Assembly: GCA_045657625.1 (NCBI GenBank)
Contig: JAZOTM010000036.1
Span: 124,001-188,000, forward strand
Source of the DNA: JAZOTM01 sp045657625
GTDB taxonomy: Bacteria > Bacillota > Clostridia > Lachnospirales > Lachnospiraceae
Length of the DNA stretch: 64,000 nt
Reading direction: 5' to 3'
Part shown: positions 32,522 to 42,121 of the stretch, piece by piece
Layout: the number at the start of each line of letters is the position of its first letter
How positions within the stretch are numbered: the first letter of the stretch is position 1
Notes under the pieces: generated by a model
Database searches by the model: none
Told to the model about the DNA's origin: nothing
What the model saw: only the letters and a program-made list of their open reading frames with translations
Position numbers and translations under genes: made by a program

Positions 32522-34642
32522 ATGAGTAAGAAAAAAAAGAAAAAAACCAAACATCGTGGTTTTCGTATTTTCTTTTGGACTCAGTTTGTTTTTTTATTGC
32601 TGATTTTGGGAGGCTTAGCTTATTACTTTTTTGGAGGCTATGCGGAACAGGTACAAGCATTGCAAATAGAGGCAAAGAAAATCGCAAAGGCATCCACAGA
32701 GGCGGATTTTGTCTCAGATCAGACCAGCATTGTATATGATGCAAATGGTGGTCGTATTTCTGTGCTCAAAGGGGAAAAGGATTCTTATTACTTGACCTAT
32801 GATGAGATTCCTTACAATGTAAAGGCTGCGATTGTTTCCATTGAAGACAAGCGTTTTTACGAACACAATGGGATTGATTATAAGGCGATTGTGCGTGCGG
32901 CTATAGCCATGTTTCGAAATGGAGAAATTACCCAAGGGGGAAGTACCATTACCCAACAGTTAGCCAGAAATATTTATTTGACACAGGATAAAACCTGGGA
33001 ACGTAAAATGGAAGAAATCTTTTTGGCACAATATTTGGAACAAAAGTATTCCAAAGAACAAATTTTAGAATTTTACTTAAATAATATATATTTTGCCAAT
33101 GGATATTATGGAATCGAAGCAGCCAGTCGCGGTTATTTTTCCAAAACGGTAAGTCAGCTGTCCTTGTCTGAGCAGGCGTTTTTATTGGCAATTCCCAATA
33201 ACCCCAGTTACTACAATCCCATTACGGAAAAAGAACATACCTTAGCCAGAAGAGATCGTATTTTAAAAAACATGTTGGAAGATGATGTGATTACCAACAT
33301 TACGTATGAGGTGGCAATCTCAGAAGAGATTACTTTAAATCAAACGGTGGATCAAAAACGTAATTACGTGGAAACCTATGCTTATTACTGTGCAACAAGG
33401 GCTTTGATGGAGGTCAATGGGTTTGTGTTTGAATCGACTCGTTTGATGTCGGATGAAAGAAAAGAAGTGTATGAAGAAGCTTACGAAGATATGTATCGTA
33501 TCTGTCAGCGAGAACTGTATACCGGAGGATATCGTATTTATACCTCTTTGGATTTAAGCGTGCAGGAACTTCTACAGAGTTCCATTGATGAGGAATTGGC
33601 TTCTTTTGAGGATGTAAATGAGGAGGGCGTATATGCCATGCAGGGATCCGGCGTTTGTATCAATAATACCACGGGATATGTGGTGGCTATTGTAGGTGGG
33701 CGTAGTCAGGAACTTGAAGGATATACCTTGAATCGTGCCTATCAAAGTTTCCGTCAGCCGGGAAGCTCCATCAAACCGTTGATTGTGTATACACCGGCGC
33801 TGGAAGCAGGCTACACACCGGATAGTATTGTGGTAGATGAGGAAATAGAAGATGGCCCGGAAAACGCAGGAGATGTATATTCTGGAGAAATGACTTTGCG
33901 AGAAGCAGTGGCTAGATCGAAAAATACCATTGCGTGGAAACTGTTTGAGGAAATTACACCGGCAAAGGGACTGTCTTACTTGGATAGTATGATGTTTACC
34001 CATGTGACTAAGGCAGATGAGCGTATGGCCTCTGCTTTGGGAGGATTTTCTACAGGATGTTCCTCCCTGGAAATGGCCTCTGCCTATGCTACTTTGGAGA
34101 ATGATGGAAACTATCGTTCGCCAAGTTGCATTATGAAGATTACGGATGCAGATGGAAATGTGATTTACCAAAATGAACGGGAAGAAGTGGCAGTATATAA
34201 AACCAACGCGGCTCGTATGATGACCAGTATGTTACAGACGGTTATGGAAAGTGGAACCGGCGCCAAGATGTCTTTGGGAGAAATGCCGGCAGCCGGAAAA
34301 ACCGGTACTACCAATGACAATAAGGATGGTTGGTTTGTGGGGTATACTAATTATTACACTACAGCGATTTGGGTAGGATATGATATGCCAAAAACCGTGG
34401 AAGGGTTATCCGGAAATAGTTACCCCGGTTATATTTGGCAGAATTTTATGTTACAAATTCATGAGGGACTCACACCAGTGGATTTTCGTCCTTATGTGGA
34501 ATATCCGGACTTGCAGAAGAGCACAGAAAGTACGGAAGAAACCATGGATCAGGAGAGTCAACAGGAAGAGGAAGAAGAGGAAGAGGCGGCAGAGGAAGAA
34601 GCAGTAGAGGAGGAAGTAGAGTTTTTGGAGAATGCACAATAG
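32522..34642 (+). CDS. Class A penicillin-binding protein (PBP1A-like)
   Basis: This bifunctional peptidoglycan synthase has a basic tip and one transmembrane helix (about 20-42). The GT51 glycosyltransferase domain (about 75-250) has EDKRFYEHNGID with the catalytic Glu, and GGSTITQQLARN. The transpeptidase domain (about 380-640) has SSIK (Ser415), SKN and AGKTGTTND. The last 40 residues are a run of Glu with Ser/Gln (acidic tail), unusual in charge but seen in clostridial PBPs. Length 706 aa is typical. ATG 32522 lies behind GGAGTGG. It is not in an operon with the neighbours. Confidence 0.94.
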   Translation: MSKKKKKKTKHRGFRIFFWTQFVFLLLILGGLAYYFFGGYAEQVQALQIEAKKIAKASTEADFVSDQTSIVYDANGGRISVLKGEKDSYYLTYDEIPYNVKAAIVSIEDKRFYEHNGIDYKAIVRAAIAMFRNGEITQGGSTITQQLARNIYLTQDKTWERKMEEIFLAQYLEQKYSKEQILEFYLNNIYFANGYYGIEAASRGYFSKTVSQLSLSEQAFLLAIPNNPSYYNPITEKEHTLARRDRILKNMLEDDVITNITYEVAISEEITLNQTVDQKRNYVETYAYYCATRALMEVNGFVFESTRLMSDERKEVYEEAYEDMYRICQRELYTGGYRIYTSLDLSVQELLQSSIDEELASFEDVNEEGVYAMQGSGVCINNTTGYVVAIVGGRSQELEGYTLNRAYQSFRQPGSSIKPLIVYTPALEAGYTPDSIVVDEEIEDGPENAGDVYSGEMTLREAVARSKNTIAWKLFEEITPAKGLSYLDSMMFTHVTKADERMASALGGFSTGCSSLEMASAYATLENDGNYRSPSCIMKITDADGNVIYQNEREEVAVYKTNAARMMTSMLQTVMESGTGAKMSLGEMPAAGKTGTTNDNKDGWFVGYTNYYTTAIWVGYDMPKTVEGLSGNSYPGYIWQNFMLQIHEGLTPVDFRPYVEYPDLQKSTESTEETMDQESQQEEEEEEEAAEEEAVEEEVEFLENAQ

Positions 34643-34796
34643 GAAAGTACTTTGCAATTTAGAAAAAATTAATGGATACGATAGGCTTTTTCATTGATTT
34701 CAATAGGAAGAATTCGTAGGATGAAAATAAGGGATAGTGGAATGATTTTGAAAGATAAATAGAAATACACTTGCATTTTTGGAAGGAGGATTTCAT

Positions 34797-37010
34797 ATGA
34801 AATTCAAGCGGATTAGTACTAGAATGTTGGCTGTGATTGTTCCGATATTGATTTTGTCTATGACGATTATGACAATGATCAGTGTGGTAAACAGCAGTAA
34901 TTCCATTAACGAACAGATTTCTTATCGTATGGATGCAGAATTGGAGGCAGCGGATTATAAGATTACCTCTTACTTAGAAGAGGTTACCGCTATGGCAGAG
35001 ACCTTATCCAGAACGGTGGGAAATACCTATCAGACTGCGGATATGGATACCTATGAAGCCCTGCTTAGTGAAGCGATTCAGGATAATGACATGGTGCTTG
35101 GTAGTGGTATCTGGTTTGAACCCTACGTATATGATGAGGAAAATGAATATGTGGGTCCTTATGTGTATAAAGACGGAGATTCCGTGGTTATGACATGGGA
35201 TTACAGCAATGCAGAGTACGACTATTTTTCTCAAGAATATTACACCTATGCTATGGCATCGGATGGCGCGGTGATTACAGATCCGTATTTTGACAGCACC
35301 ACCAGCACAGTCATGGCATCTTGCTCTATGCCGATTTTTGATAACGGTACTTATATTGGTTGTGTTACAGTAGATATTGAACTTTCTTCTATTCAGGAAG
35401 TGATTGATTCCATTCAGGTTGGAGAACATGGAAGCGCAATTCTTTTGGATAGTGTAGGTACCTATTTAGCTGGTGTTACAGATGATTTATTAAGCTCAGC
35501 AACAAATATTACAGCGGACTCCGTAGCATCCCTGGCTACGGCTGGTTCAGAGATTCTGGCAAATACCAGCGGTACCACGACTTATACCGATCCGGATTAC
35601 GGCGGAATGAATCTTTACTACAATACCATCGATTTAACCGGATGGCATATTATGATTCGTATGCCGCAGGAAGAAATCAGCGAACCAAGTCAGCGGTTGG
35701 CTACAATCTTAATTATTGTGGCAGTAATTGCAATCCTTATAGAAGCAGCGGTAGTTGTATTCATGATTTCAGCCATGTCTAAGGGAATTGGACGAGTAAA
35801 TGTTTTTGCCGGCAACTTGGCAGATGGAGACTTTACCATTGATCCGATTCAAGTAAAGACGGTGGACGAAGTAGGTACCATGAGTCGCTCTTTGAATGAT
35901 ATGTATAAGAGCAATAAGGACGTGATACAGGGCATCTCCGAATACGCAGTGGAGTTGGATGAATCCAGCAAAAAGCTAAATGAAGCTTCCAAAGAGTTGT
36001 CTTCTCGTTTCGAAGAAATTCAAAAGTTTATGTCTAATGTCAACGAAGACATGCTGAACACCAGTGCTGCAACCCAGCAGGTAAATGCTTCTTCCGAAGA
36101 AGTTTTGTCTAATGTAAATCTTTTGACAGGTCAGACCGAAGAAAATATGCAGATGTCCAAGGATATTAAAGTCCGTGCTGCAGATGTGGAAAAATCCAGC
36201 AAAGAGGCCTATGAATCTGCAACGAACCTGACAGTCCAGTTTGAAGACCGTTTGAACCGTAGTATTGAAAATGCGAAGGTTGTAGAAACCATTAGCGTGA
36301 TGGCAGACAGCATCAGTGGAATTGCAGAAGAAATTAATCTTTTGTCTTTGAATGCATCCATTGAGGCAGCGAGAGCCGGAGAAGCAGGTCGTGGTTTTGC
36401 TGTTGTTGCAACAGAAATTGGAAACTTAGCGGGTTCTACATCAACGACCGTTAGCCAGATTCAAAGCACGATTGCTGAGGTACAGACTGCATTTGAAGAT
36501 TTGACAGAAGCAGCAAAGGGCATGTTGGATTTCGTAGAAAACACGGTTACACCGGATTACAACAAGTTTGTGGATGTGGCTGGACAGTATGGACAGGATG
36601 CGGATGCCTTTGAAGAAAGCTCCAGTCAGATTTCAGATATGGCTACCAATATTCGTAGTATTATGGGCGAGGTTTCCAGTGCCATTCAAAATATTGCGGA
36701 AGCTACCCAAGAAACTACAGATATCAGTGGACAGATTATGGATTCCATTGTTGTGGCAAATGATCATGTAGGTAATGTTGCAAGCATGTCGGCAAAACAG
36801 GAAGCCATTGCAGATGATTTGACAGAAACCGTAGGACACTTTAAATTAGATGATAAAAAAGTGGAAATTGAAGACGCCCCAATTGCACCGCCTAAGCCTG
36901 CAAAAGTACAGGAAACGCAGGTGACAAAAACTGCAGAACCGGAAGTGGTAGATGACATGGCACCGGACTGGGCAGTAGAAGAAACGGAAAAAAATGCAGA
37001 TTGGTGGTAA
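34797..37010 (+). CDS. Methyl-accepting chemotaxis protein with double Cache domain
   Basis: TM1 (about 10-32) is followed by a large sensor region of about 260 residues typical of dCache_1. It contains GSGIWFEPYVYD, DPYFDSTTSTVM and GCVTVDIELSSIQEVI. Then come TM2 (about 302-325), HAMP and a signalling domain with the EINLLSLNASIEAARAGEAGRGFAVVA tip. The C-terminus ends in an acidic linker and EKNADWW. Aromatic C-terminal tips can act as tethers for CheR/CheB-like enzymes, though this is not the standard NWETF. ATG 34797 has a strong GGAAGGAGG site 6 bases upstream. The gene closes with a terminator that overlaps a promoter for the tRNA. Confidence 0.9.
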   Translation: MKFKRISTRMLAVIVPILILSMTIMTMISVVNSSNSINEQISYRMDAELEAADYKITSYLEEVTAMAETLSRTVGNTYQTADMDTYEALLSEAIQDNDMVLGSGIWFEPYVYDEENEYVGPYVYKDGDSVVMTWDYSNAEYDYFSQEYYTYAMASDGAVITDPYFDSTTSTVMASCSMPIFDNGTYIGCVTVDIELSSIQEVIDSIQVGEHGSAILLDSVGTYLAGVTDDLLSSATNITADSVASLATAGSEILANTSGTTTYTDPDYGGMNLYYNTIDLTGWHIMIRMPQEEISEPSQRLATILIIVAVIAILIEAAVVVFMISAMSKGIGRVNVFAGNLADGDFTIDPIQVKTVDEVGTMSRSLNDMYKSNKDVIQGISEYAVELDESSKKLNEASKELSSRFEEIQKFMSNVNEDMLNTSAATQQVNASSEEVLSNVNLLTGQTEENMQMSKDIKVRAADVEKSSKEAYESATNLTVQFEDRLNRSIENAKVVETISVMADSISGIAEEINLLSLNASIEAARAGEAGRGFAVVATEIGNLAGSTSTTVSQIQSTIAEVQTAFEDLTEAAKGMLDFVENTVTPDYNKFVDVAGQYGQDADAFEESSSQISDMATNIRSIMGEVSSAIQNIAEATQETTDISGQIMDSIVVANDHVGNVASMSAKQEAIADDLTETVGHFKLDDKKVEIEDAPIAPPKPAKVQETQVTKTAEPEVVDDMAPDWAVEETEKNADWW

Positions 37011-37017
37011 AAAGCCA

Positions 37018-37046
37018 TAGACAAAATGTAATTTCTATGCTAGAAT
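37018..37046 (+). promoter_or_regulatory. Promoter candidate for tRNA-Pro
   Basis: TAGACA, a 17-base spacer and TAGAAT. The -10 element overlaps the left arm of the upstream terminator hairpin, so transcripts starting here (around 37053) would not contain the full stem. Confidence 0.55.
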
Positions 37047-37083
37047 AGGTAACTGTGTGAAAGCACAGTTGCCTATTTTTTTT
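37044..37083 (+). terminator. Terminator of the double-Cache receptor gene
   Basis: AATAGGTAACTGTG pairs with CACAGTTGCCTATT (one unpaired or wobble position) and is followed by a T run. Confidence 0.82.
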
Positions 37084-37084
37084 A

Positions 37085-37158
37085 CGGCGCGTGGCTCAGC
37101 TTGGTAGAGCGCTGCGTTCGGGACGCAGAGGTCGCAGGTTCGAATCCTGTCGCGCCGA
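37085..37158 (+). tRNA. tRNA-Pro (anticodon CGG)
   Basis: The 74-nucleotide cloverleaf has acceptor stem CGGCGCG/CGCGCCG with discriminator A, a D-arm beginning GGCTCAGC, anticodon arm CTGCG-TTCGGGA-CGCAG (anticodon CGG), and T-arm GCAGG-TTCGAAT-CCTGT. CCA is not encoded. It is a single tRNA gene, not part of a cluster, with its own apparent promoter and a terminator right after it. Confidence 0.95.
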
Positions 37159-37163
37159 CTTTC

Positions 37164-37192
37164 AATGTTGCTGAAAGGCGACATTATTTTTT
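37164..37192 (+). terminator. Terminator after tRNA-Pro
   Basis: AATGTTGC pairs with GCGACATT (one G-U), with a 6-base loop and a six-T run. Confidence 0.7.
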
Positions 37193-37241
37193 ATAACAAC
37201 ACTTTTGCGAATTAACGCGTGTTAGTGAAAGGGTATTTAGT

Positions 37242-38276
37242 ATGGAAATGCAAATGGAATTTATTCGTTGTCTTCCTACACCGGAGGAATTAAAAAAACA
37301 GTTTCCTTTACCGGAAGGCATTCAGAAATTAAAAGAAGACAGAGATCAGGAAATAAAGCGTATTTTTGATGGAGAAGATGATAGATTTCTTTTAATCATT
37401 GGACCGTGTTCTGCGGACAATGAGGACGCGGTTTTGGAATATATGAATCGTTTGAAAAAAGTGCAGGATCAGGTAAAAGATAAGATTTTTATGATCCCTC
37501 GTGTTTACACAAATAAACCACGTACAAAAGGAACCGGATATAAGGGCATGTTGCATCAGCCGGATCCGGAGAAAGCAGAGGATATGCTTTCCGGTATCAT
37601 CGCAATTCGCGAGATGCACACCAGAGTGGTGAAAGAGACCGGTTTTACCTGTGCAGAGGAAATGCTTTATCCGGAAAATCATAGATACTTGTCTGATTTG
37701 TTGGCATATGTTGCTGTGGGAGCGCGTTCCGTGGAAAATCAGCAGCATCGTTTGGTTGCAAGTGGAATTGGCATCCCGGCAGGTATGAAGAATCCTACTG
37801 GTGGGGATATTTCTGTCATGATGAATTCTATCATTGCAGCAAGAAATCCACAGAGATTTTTATATCGTGGTTGGGAAGTGCAGACTACAGGAAATCCTAT
37901 GACACATGCAATTTTACGCGGATACGTAGATAAATTCGGCCGTAGTCTTCCGAATTATCATTATGAAGATTTGCAGAATGTGCTGGATGCTTACCATGAA
38001 TTGGAAATCGAAAATCCAACGGTAATTGTGGATACCAATCATTCGAACTCCGGCAAACAGTACATGGAGCAGATTCGTATTGCGAAGGATATTATTCACA
38101 GTCGTAGCTTAGATGTAGATATTGCAAAAATGGTGAAGGGCTTAATGGTAGAAAGCTATTTGGAAGATGGCGCGCAAAAAATCGGAGACGGCGTATTTGG
38201 TAAGTCTATTACGGATCCTTGCCTTGGCTGGGAGAAGACGGAGCGCTTGATTTATGAGCTGGCAGATTTATTGTAA
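37242..38276 (+). CDS. 3-deoxy-7-phosphoheptulonate (DAHP) synthase, AroF/AroG type
   Basis: This enzyme condenses phosphoenolpyruvate and erythrose-4-phosphate, the first step of aromatic amino acid synthesis. The type I signature is present: IIGPCSADNEDAV near the N-terminus, IPRVYTNKPRTKGTGYKG, DTNHSNSGKQ, and the metal-site region GLMVESYLEDGAQ. Length 344 aa is like AroF/G/H of enteric bacteria. Which aromatic amino acid inhibits it cannot be told by eye. AAAGGG precedes ATG 37242 by 8 bases. No other shikimate genes are adjacent. Confidence 0.93.
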   Translation: MEMQMEFIRCLPTPEELKKQFPLPEGIQKLKEDRDQEIKRIFDGEDDRFLLIIGPCSADNEDAVLEYMNRLKKVQDQVKDKIFMIPRVYTNKPRTKGTGYKGMLHQPDPEKAEDMLSGIIAIREMHTRVVKETGFTCAEEMLYPENHRYLSDLLAYVAVGARSVENQQHRLVASGIGIPAGMKNPTGGDISVMMNSIIAARNPQRFLYRGWEVQTTGNPMTHAILRGYVDKFGRSLPNYHYEDLQNVLDAYHELEIENPTVIVDTNHSNSGKQYMEQIRIAKDIIHSRSLDVDIAKMVKGLMVESYLEDGAQKIGDGVFGKSITDPCLGWEKTERLIYELADLL

Positions 38277-38338
38277 AAGAAAATAGAGAAATTGATTCTG
38301 TTTCGCGGTATAATGTTCATAAGAAAATTTTTTTATGG

Positions 38339-41300
38339 ATGAAGGATGAGATGATAGCAGAATTGATTGGATTTGGAATTGACCCGGAAGTAAGGAAATA
38401 TCTGGACAGGACCAATATGCAAGTGGCAAAGTATTGTTCCCTTGTTTTTATTGCTGTTCGATTTTTTGGATTTACTTCTGGGCTTTTTACTATAGAATGT
38501 TGGATTCCGTTATTGGTGACAGCAGGACTCTTTCTTTTTTCCTGCATCTATTTCAAAAAGAAAGAGCGTATAGGACAAAAATGGATAGGTACGATCATGT
38601 CCCTTTATGCAGTGGCGGAGGTGGGATATGCGCTTTTCTATACCCTGGCGCATTATCCGGGAGATGGTACCGTAGCGCCTTTTTTCGTTGTGGTAGTTAT
38701 GCTATGCGGGTTGTTTGTGTTCCCGGTATTTTTTATGATTCCATTGGTGACAGGAGCCTATGCTATTTTGATGGTGGTGGTAGCATCACGGATAGACCTT
38801 CCCACAGAATTTTATTGGCAATTGGGGGGTGGGTATTTATGCCTGCTTCTTTTGATTTTTGTACGTCATTTTGAAAAAATGTATATTGCGAAAAAAGTGG
38901 TAGAGGTGAATCGTATTTCTTATATTGACACCACCACAGGGTTGAAAAATAGACGCGCTGCAGAGGCAGATGCGAAAGAATATGTGAACCATTTTCTATA
39001 TATGGTGAATGTGCGCTTGGCCGAATACGACTTTTTCCAAAGGGTGTATGGCAATTATCATCTGGATGAGATTTTGCGTCAAATAGGAAGCACGTTGGCT
39101 AAGGTTAGTGATGTGGAATATCGTTATTATATGGAAAACGGCGTGTTTACGCTTGTGTATCAGGAATCTTCCATTCCGGCAATGAAGGATGTGATTGCAT
39201 ATATCCGGCAAAACGCCAGAAAAGTTCATGTAGACGGAGAGGAATTCTTCGTGACACTTCAGATCCAATGCGCATATGGTTCTATCTTGAAAAAAGCGGA
39301 TTTGTGGGACATGGAACGTGTATTGGAAGCACGCATGGTGATGACGGAATCCGTGGAAAAAGAAGATGAACTGTTTTTTGATTATGATCAACGAGAGGAT
39401 GGAGAAATTCCGGAAATTGATTTGGAAAAGCAGGTACATTTATTGGATTCTTTGACTGGATTGGCAGGTCTTAGCTTGTTCCGTTACCGTGCGGTGCAAT
39501 TACTGAGCATAGATACGGAATCCGATTATTATGTGCTCTATTTTGATATTGCAAATTTCAAGTCTTACAACGAGAAATTTGGATTTCAAAGTGGGGATCG
39601 TTTCTTAAAACAGGTGGCGGAAATCCTATCAGAGGAATTTGCAGGACAGCTGATTTCTCGTTTTTCGGCGGATCAGTTTGTTATCTTAACGGAGTTGCCG
39701 GATTTTTTGCAACGTATTTTGAAAGCATGCTTATTGGTGCGCAATATTCGAAACGATGCGGTGATGGATTTAAAAGTAGGTATCTATCGGGTACGCGGAG
39801 AAGAGTTGGATATCAGTATTTGCTGTGATCGCGCGAAACTGGCTTGTAACTCCATTAAAAATACAGCTAACCAGTATTATCGATTTTTTGATGAGGATTT
39901 TTACAAAGAAGTACGAGATCAAAGATATATAGTGGAACATTTGGATGAAGCAATCCGAGAGGGATATCTTAAGGTATACTATCAGCCGGTAATGAGAACC
40001 ATTACCAACCATGTATGCGGATATGAGGCTCTGGCTCGTTGGGAAGACCCCAACTATGGCATGATTTTCCCGGGACAGTTTATTCCGGTGTTGGAAGACC
40101 GCCGCTTGATTTATCGTTTGGATTCTTACATCATTCAGAAAGTATGTGAAGACTTGCATCATTTTCTACAGGATCATGGAAATAGTGTTCCGGTATCTGT
40201 GAACTTATCTCGGTTGGATTTCCAGCTTTGCGATGTGCCGGATGTGGTGGAAAAGAATGTGTTGAAGTATGGCATTGATAGAAATAAGCTCCATATAGAA
40301 GTGACGGAAAGTGCCTTAATGGATAATCCGGAATTTTTGGATGGAGAATTGAATAAACTCCGCAAATTAGGCTATCAAATCTGGATGGATGATTTTGGAA
40401 GTGGTTATTCTTCCTTAAATATTTTGAAGGATTATCAGTTTGATACGTTAAAAACCGATATGGAATTTTTGCGTCACTACGAAGAGAACCCAAGGGCCAA
40501 GGAAGTTTTGATGAGCGTAGTGGATATGACGAAACGACTGGGCATTGAAGTTTTGGCGGAAGGCGTGGAGACCAAAGAACAATTAGACTTTTTAACCGAT
40601 ATTGGTGTGGAAAAAGTGCAAGGATTTTACTTTGACTGTGCAAAATCCTACGGAGAAGTAGTCAATGCACTGGTGCAAGGAAATGTGCAGTTCGAAACGC
40701 CAAGAGAACGGGAAAGCATGGAAAAAATAGGCGCATTGAATTTCTTGAGTCCGGATCCGTTGTATTTGGATGCGGAGGAGAGCGATTCTGAACTTGTGAC
40801 GAAAATCCCGATTGCTATTTTGAAATACAGCGGTGGAAATTACGAATATATGATGATGAGCGCTGCATATTTAGAGGTGATTAAAAGCGTAGGCTTAGAT
40901 CCGTGGGTGCCTGGAAGTGGACCTCATAATTTGCAGAACAATGCAATTCGTAGACAGTATGATGAATTTTTACGACATGCCATGGAGACAGGCAAGGAAG
41001 AAAAGTTAGACTACATTGAAAATGGGAATTTGTGTACATCTCATGTACGTTATATTACCGATTTGGATACGCAACATGTATTTGCGGTAACGCTTACCAA
41101 TAATGTGAAGCAGGGAGATGGAGAAGACCGCTTTAATCGTTTGATCCAGTCGATGGTTGGGGTATACGGTATTTTTGAACGTATCGATTATTTTAATCAG
41201 GAAAGGGGCCTGTTTCAAAATTTATATCAATCAAAGATTGATAGAGATGAGGAATTGGATTATGGTAAAATAACGGATGCAGGTGTACAACGGTTTGCAG

Positions 41301-41512
41301 AAAAATATATAGTGTCGGAAGAACAACAGGATTTCTGTGAGTTTTATAATCGAGACCGTTTGAAAAAAGCATTTTGCGAAGATAAAATTCACATGAGTCA
41401 TCACACCTTCCATTTCCAAGATGGATATGAGAGAGGATATTATCTAGTGCCGATGTCTAATGAAAACGACGCGGAGTATGTTAGCTTTTTGCGAAAAATA
41501 GAGGAAAATTAG
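38339..41512 (+). CDS. Membrane EAL-domain c-di-GMP phosphodiesterase with two degenerate GGDEF domains
   Basis: The N-terminus has five or six transmembrane helices (about 30-170). Two GGDEF-fold domains follow (about 190-345 and 360-515), both lacking the active motif: MENGV and SADQF replace GGDEF. The EAL domain (about 530-775) keeps the key residues, with Glu563 in YEALARW, NLSRLDF, EVTESAL, Asp684-Asp685 in DDFGSGYSS, KTD, EGVET and QGF, so c-di-GMP hydrolysis is likely. The C-terminal 250 residues include a PAS-like domain (AILKYSGGNYEYMMMSAAY). ATG 38339 is used, but ATG 38351 has the better Shine-Dalgarno (AAGGA) and may be the true start. Confidence 0.87.
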   Translation: MKDEMIAELIGFGIDPEVRKYLDRTNMQVAKYCSLVFIAVRFFGFTSGLFTIECWIPLLVTAGLFLFSCIYFKKKERIGQKWIGTIMSLYAVAEVGYALFYTLAHYPGDGTVAPFFVVVVMLCGLFVFPVFFMIPLVTGAYAILMVVVASRIDLPTEFYWQLGGGYLCLLLLIFVRHFEKMYIAKKVVEVNRISYIDTTTGLKNRRAAEADAKEYVNHFLYMVNVRLAEYDFFQRVYGNYHLDEILRQIGSTLAKVSDVEYRYYMENGVFTLVYQESSIPAMKDVIAYIRQNARKVHVDGEEFFVTLQIQCAYGSILKKADLWDMERVLEARMVMTESVEKEDELFFDYDQREDGEIPEIDLEKQVHLLDSLTGLAGLSLFRYRAVQLLSIDTESDYYVLYFDIANFKSYNEKFGFQSGDRFLKQVAEILSEEFAGQLISRFSADQFVILTELPDFLQRILKACLLVRNIRNDAVMDLKVGIYRVRGEELDISICCDRAKLACNSIKNTANQYYRFFDEDFYKEVRDQRYIVEHLDEAIREGYLKVYYQPVMRTITNHVCGYEALARWEDPNYGMIFPGQFIPVLEDRRLIYRLDSYIIQKVCEDLHHFLQDHGNSVPVSVNLSRLDFQLCDVPDVVEKNVLKYGIDRNKLHIEVTESALMDNPEFLDGELNKLRKLGYQIWMDDFGSGYSSLNILKDYQFDTLKTDMEFLRHYEENPRAKEVLMSVVDMTKRLGIEVLAEGVETKEQLDFLTDIGVEKVQGFYFDCAKSYGEVVNALVQGNVQFETPRERESMEKIGALNFLSPDPLYLDAEESDSELVTKIPIAILKYSGGNYEYMMMSAAYLEVIKSVGLDPWVPGSGPHNLQNNAIRRQYDEFLRHAMETGKEEKLDYIENGNLCTSHVRYITDLDTQHVFAVTLTNNVKQGDGEDRFNRLIQSMVGVYGIFERIDYFNQERGLFQNLYQSKIDRDEELDYGKITDAGVQRFAEKYIVSEEQQDFCEFYNRDRLKKAFCEDKIHMSHHTFHFQDGYERGYYLVPMSNENDAEYVSFLRKIEEN

Positions 41513-41520
41513 GGGAGACT

Positions 41521-42120
41521 ATGGGTAAGTTATATTTTTACTATGGTGCCATGGGTTGTTCGAAAACAGCCAATGCACTGATGACACATTTCAATTATGA
41601 GGAAGTAGGGCAAAGGGCTTTGCTTTGTAAGCCTGCGGTAGATACCAGAGAAGGAGAACGTATTATCCGCTCTCGGATTGGCTTGGAAAAGGAATGCATT
41701 TTACTGGAAGAATTGGAAACCATGGATGAGGAAGATATCCGTTCCTATGATTGTATTATCGTGGATGAAGTACAATTTGCTACAGAAAAACAAATTGATT
41801 TTCTGACGGACATTGTGGATTTTATGGATGTTCCGGTGGTATGTTATGGGTTACGGGCGGATTTTCAAAATCATTTATTCCCTGGTAGTGAACGTATTAT
41901 GGCAGTGGCAGATGTGATCCAAGAAATGAAGGCCGTTTGCTGGTGTGGACGGAAAGCAACGTGTAATGCCCGCTATAATGAAAAAGGAATAGTAAGAGAT
42001 GGGGAGCAGGTAATGTTGGGAGCCAATGATGACTATATGGCTTTATGCAGAAAACATTTTAAATTAGGAATGTTGGGGCCGGTGAAACAAAAAGATACGA
42101 GAGGAAAAGAGGAAGTTTAA
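41521..42120 (+). CDS. tdk: Thymidine kinase
   Basis: This pyrimidine-salvage enzyme phosphorylates thymidine. It has a P-loop-like YYGAMGCSKTANAL and a Walker B-like IIVDEVQFA, followed by CYGLRADFQNHLF and the zinc-binding Cys groups CWCGRKATC and LCRKHF, all typical of type II (bacterial) thymidine kinase. The residue before the P-loop Lys is Ser instead of the usual Gly. The 199-residue length is normal. It starts 8 bases after the EAL gene and may be cotranscribed with the zinc-ribbon gene. Confidence 0.9.
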   Translation: MGKLYFYYGAMGCSKTANALMTHFNYEEVGQRALLCKPAVDTREGERIIRSRIGLEKECILLEELETMDEEDIRSYDCIIVDEVQFATEKQIDFLTDIVDFMDVPVVCYGLRADFQNHLFPGSERIMAVADVIQEMKAVCWCGRKATCNARYNEKGIVRDGEQVMLGANDDYMALCRKHFKLGMLGPVKQKDTRGKEEV

Positions 42121-42121
42121 A

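Noticed and set aside
38281..38330. TATAAT at about 38310 as promoter of the EAL gene
   Set aside because: The -10 is good, but no acceptable -35 stands at the right distance and it is not an extended -10, so it is not listed.
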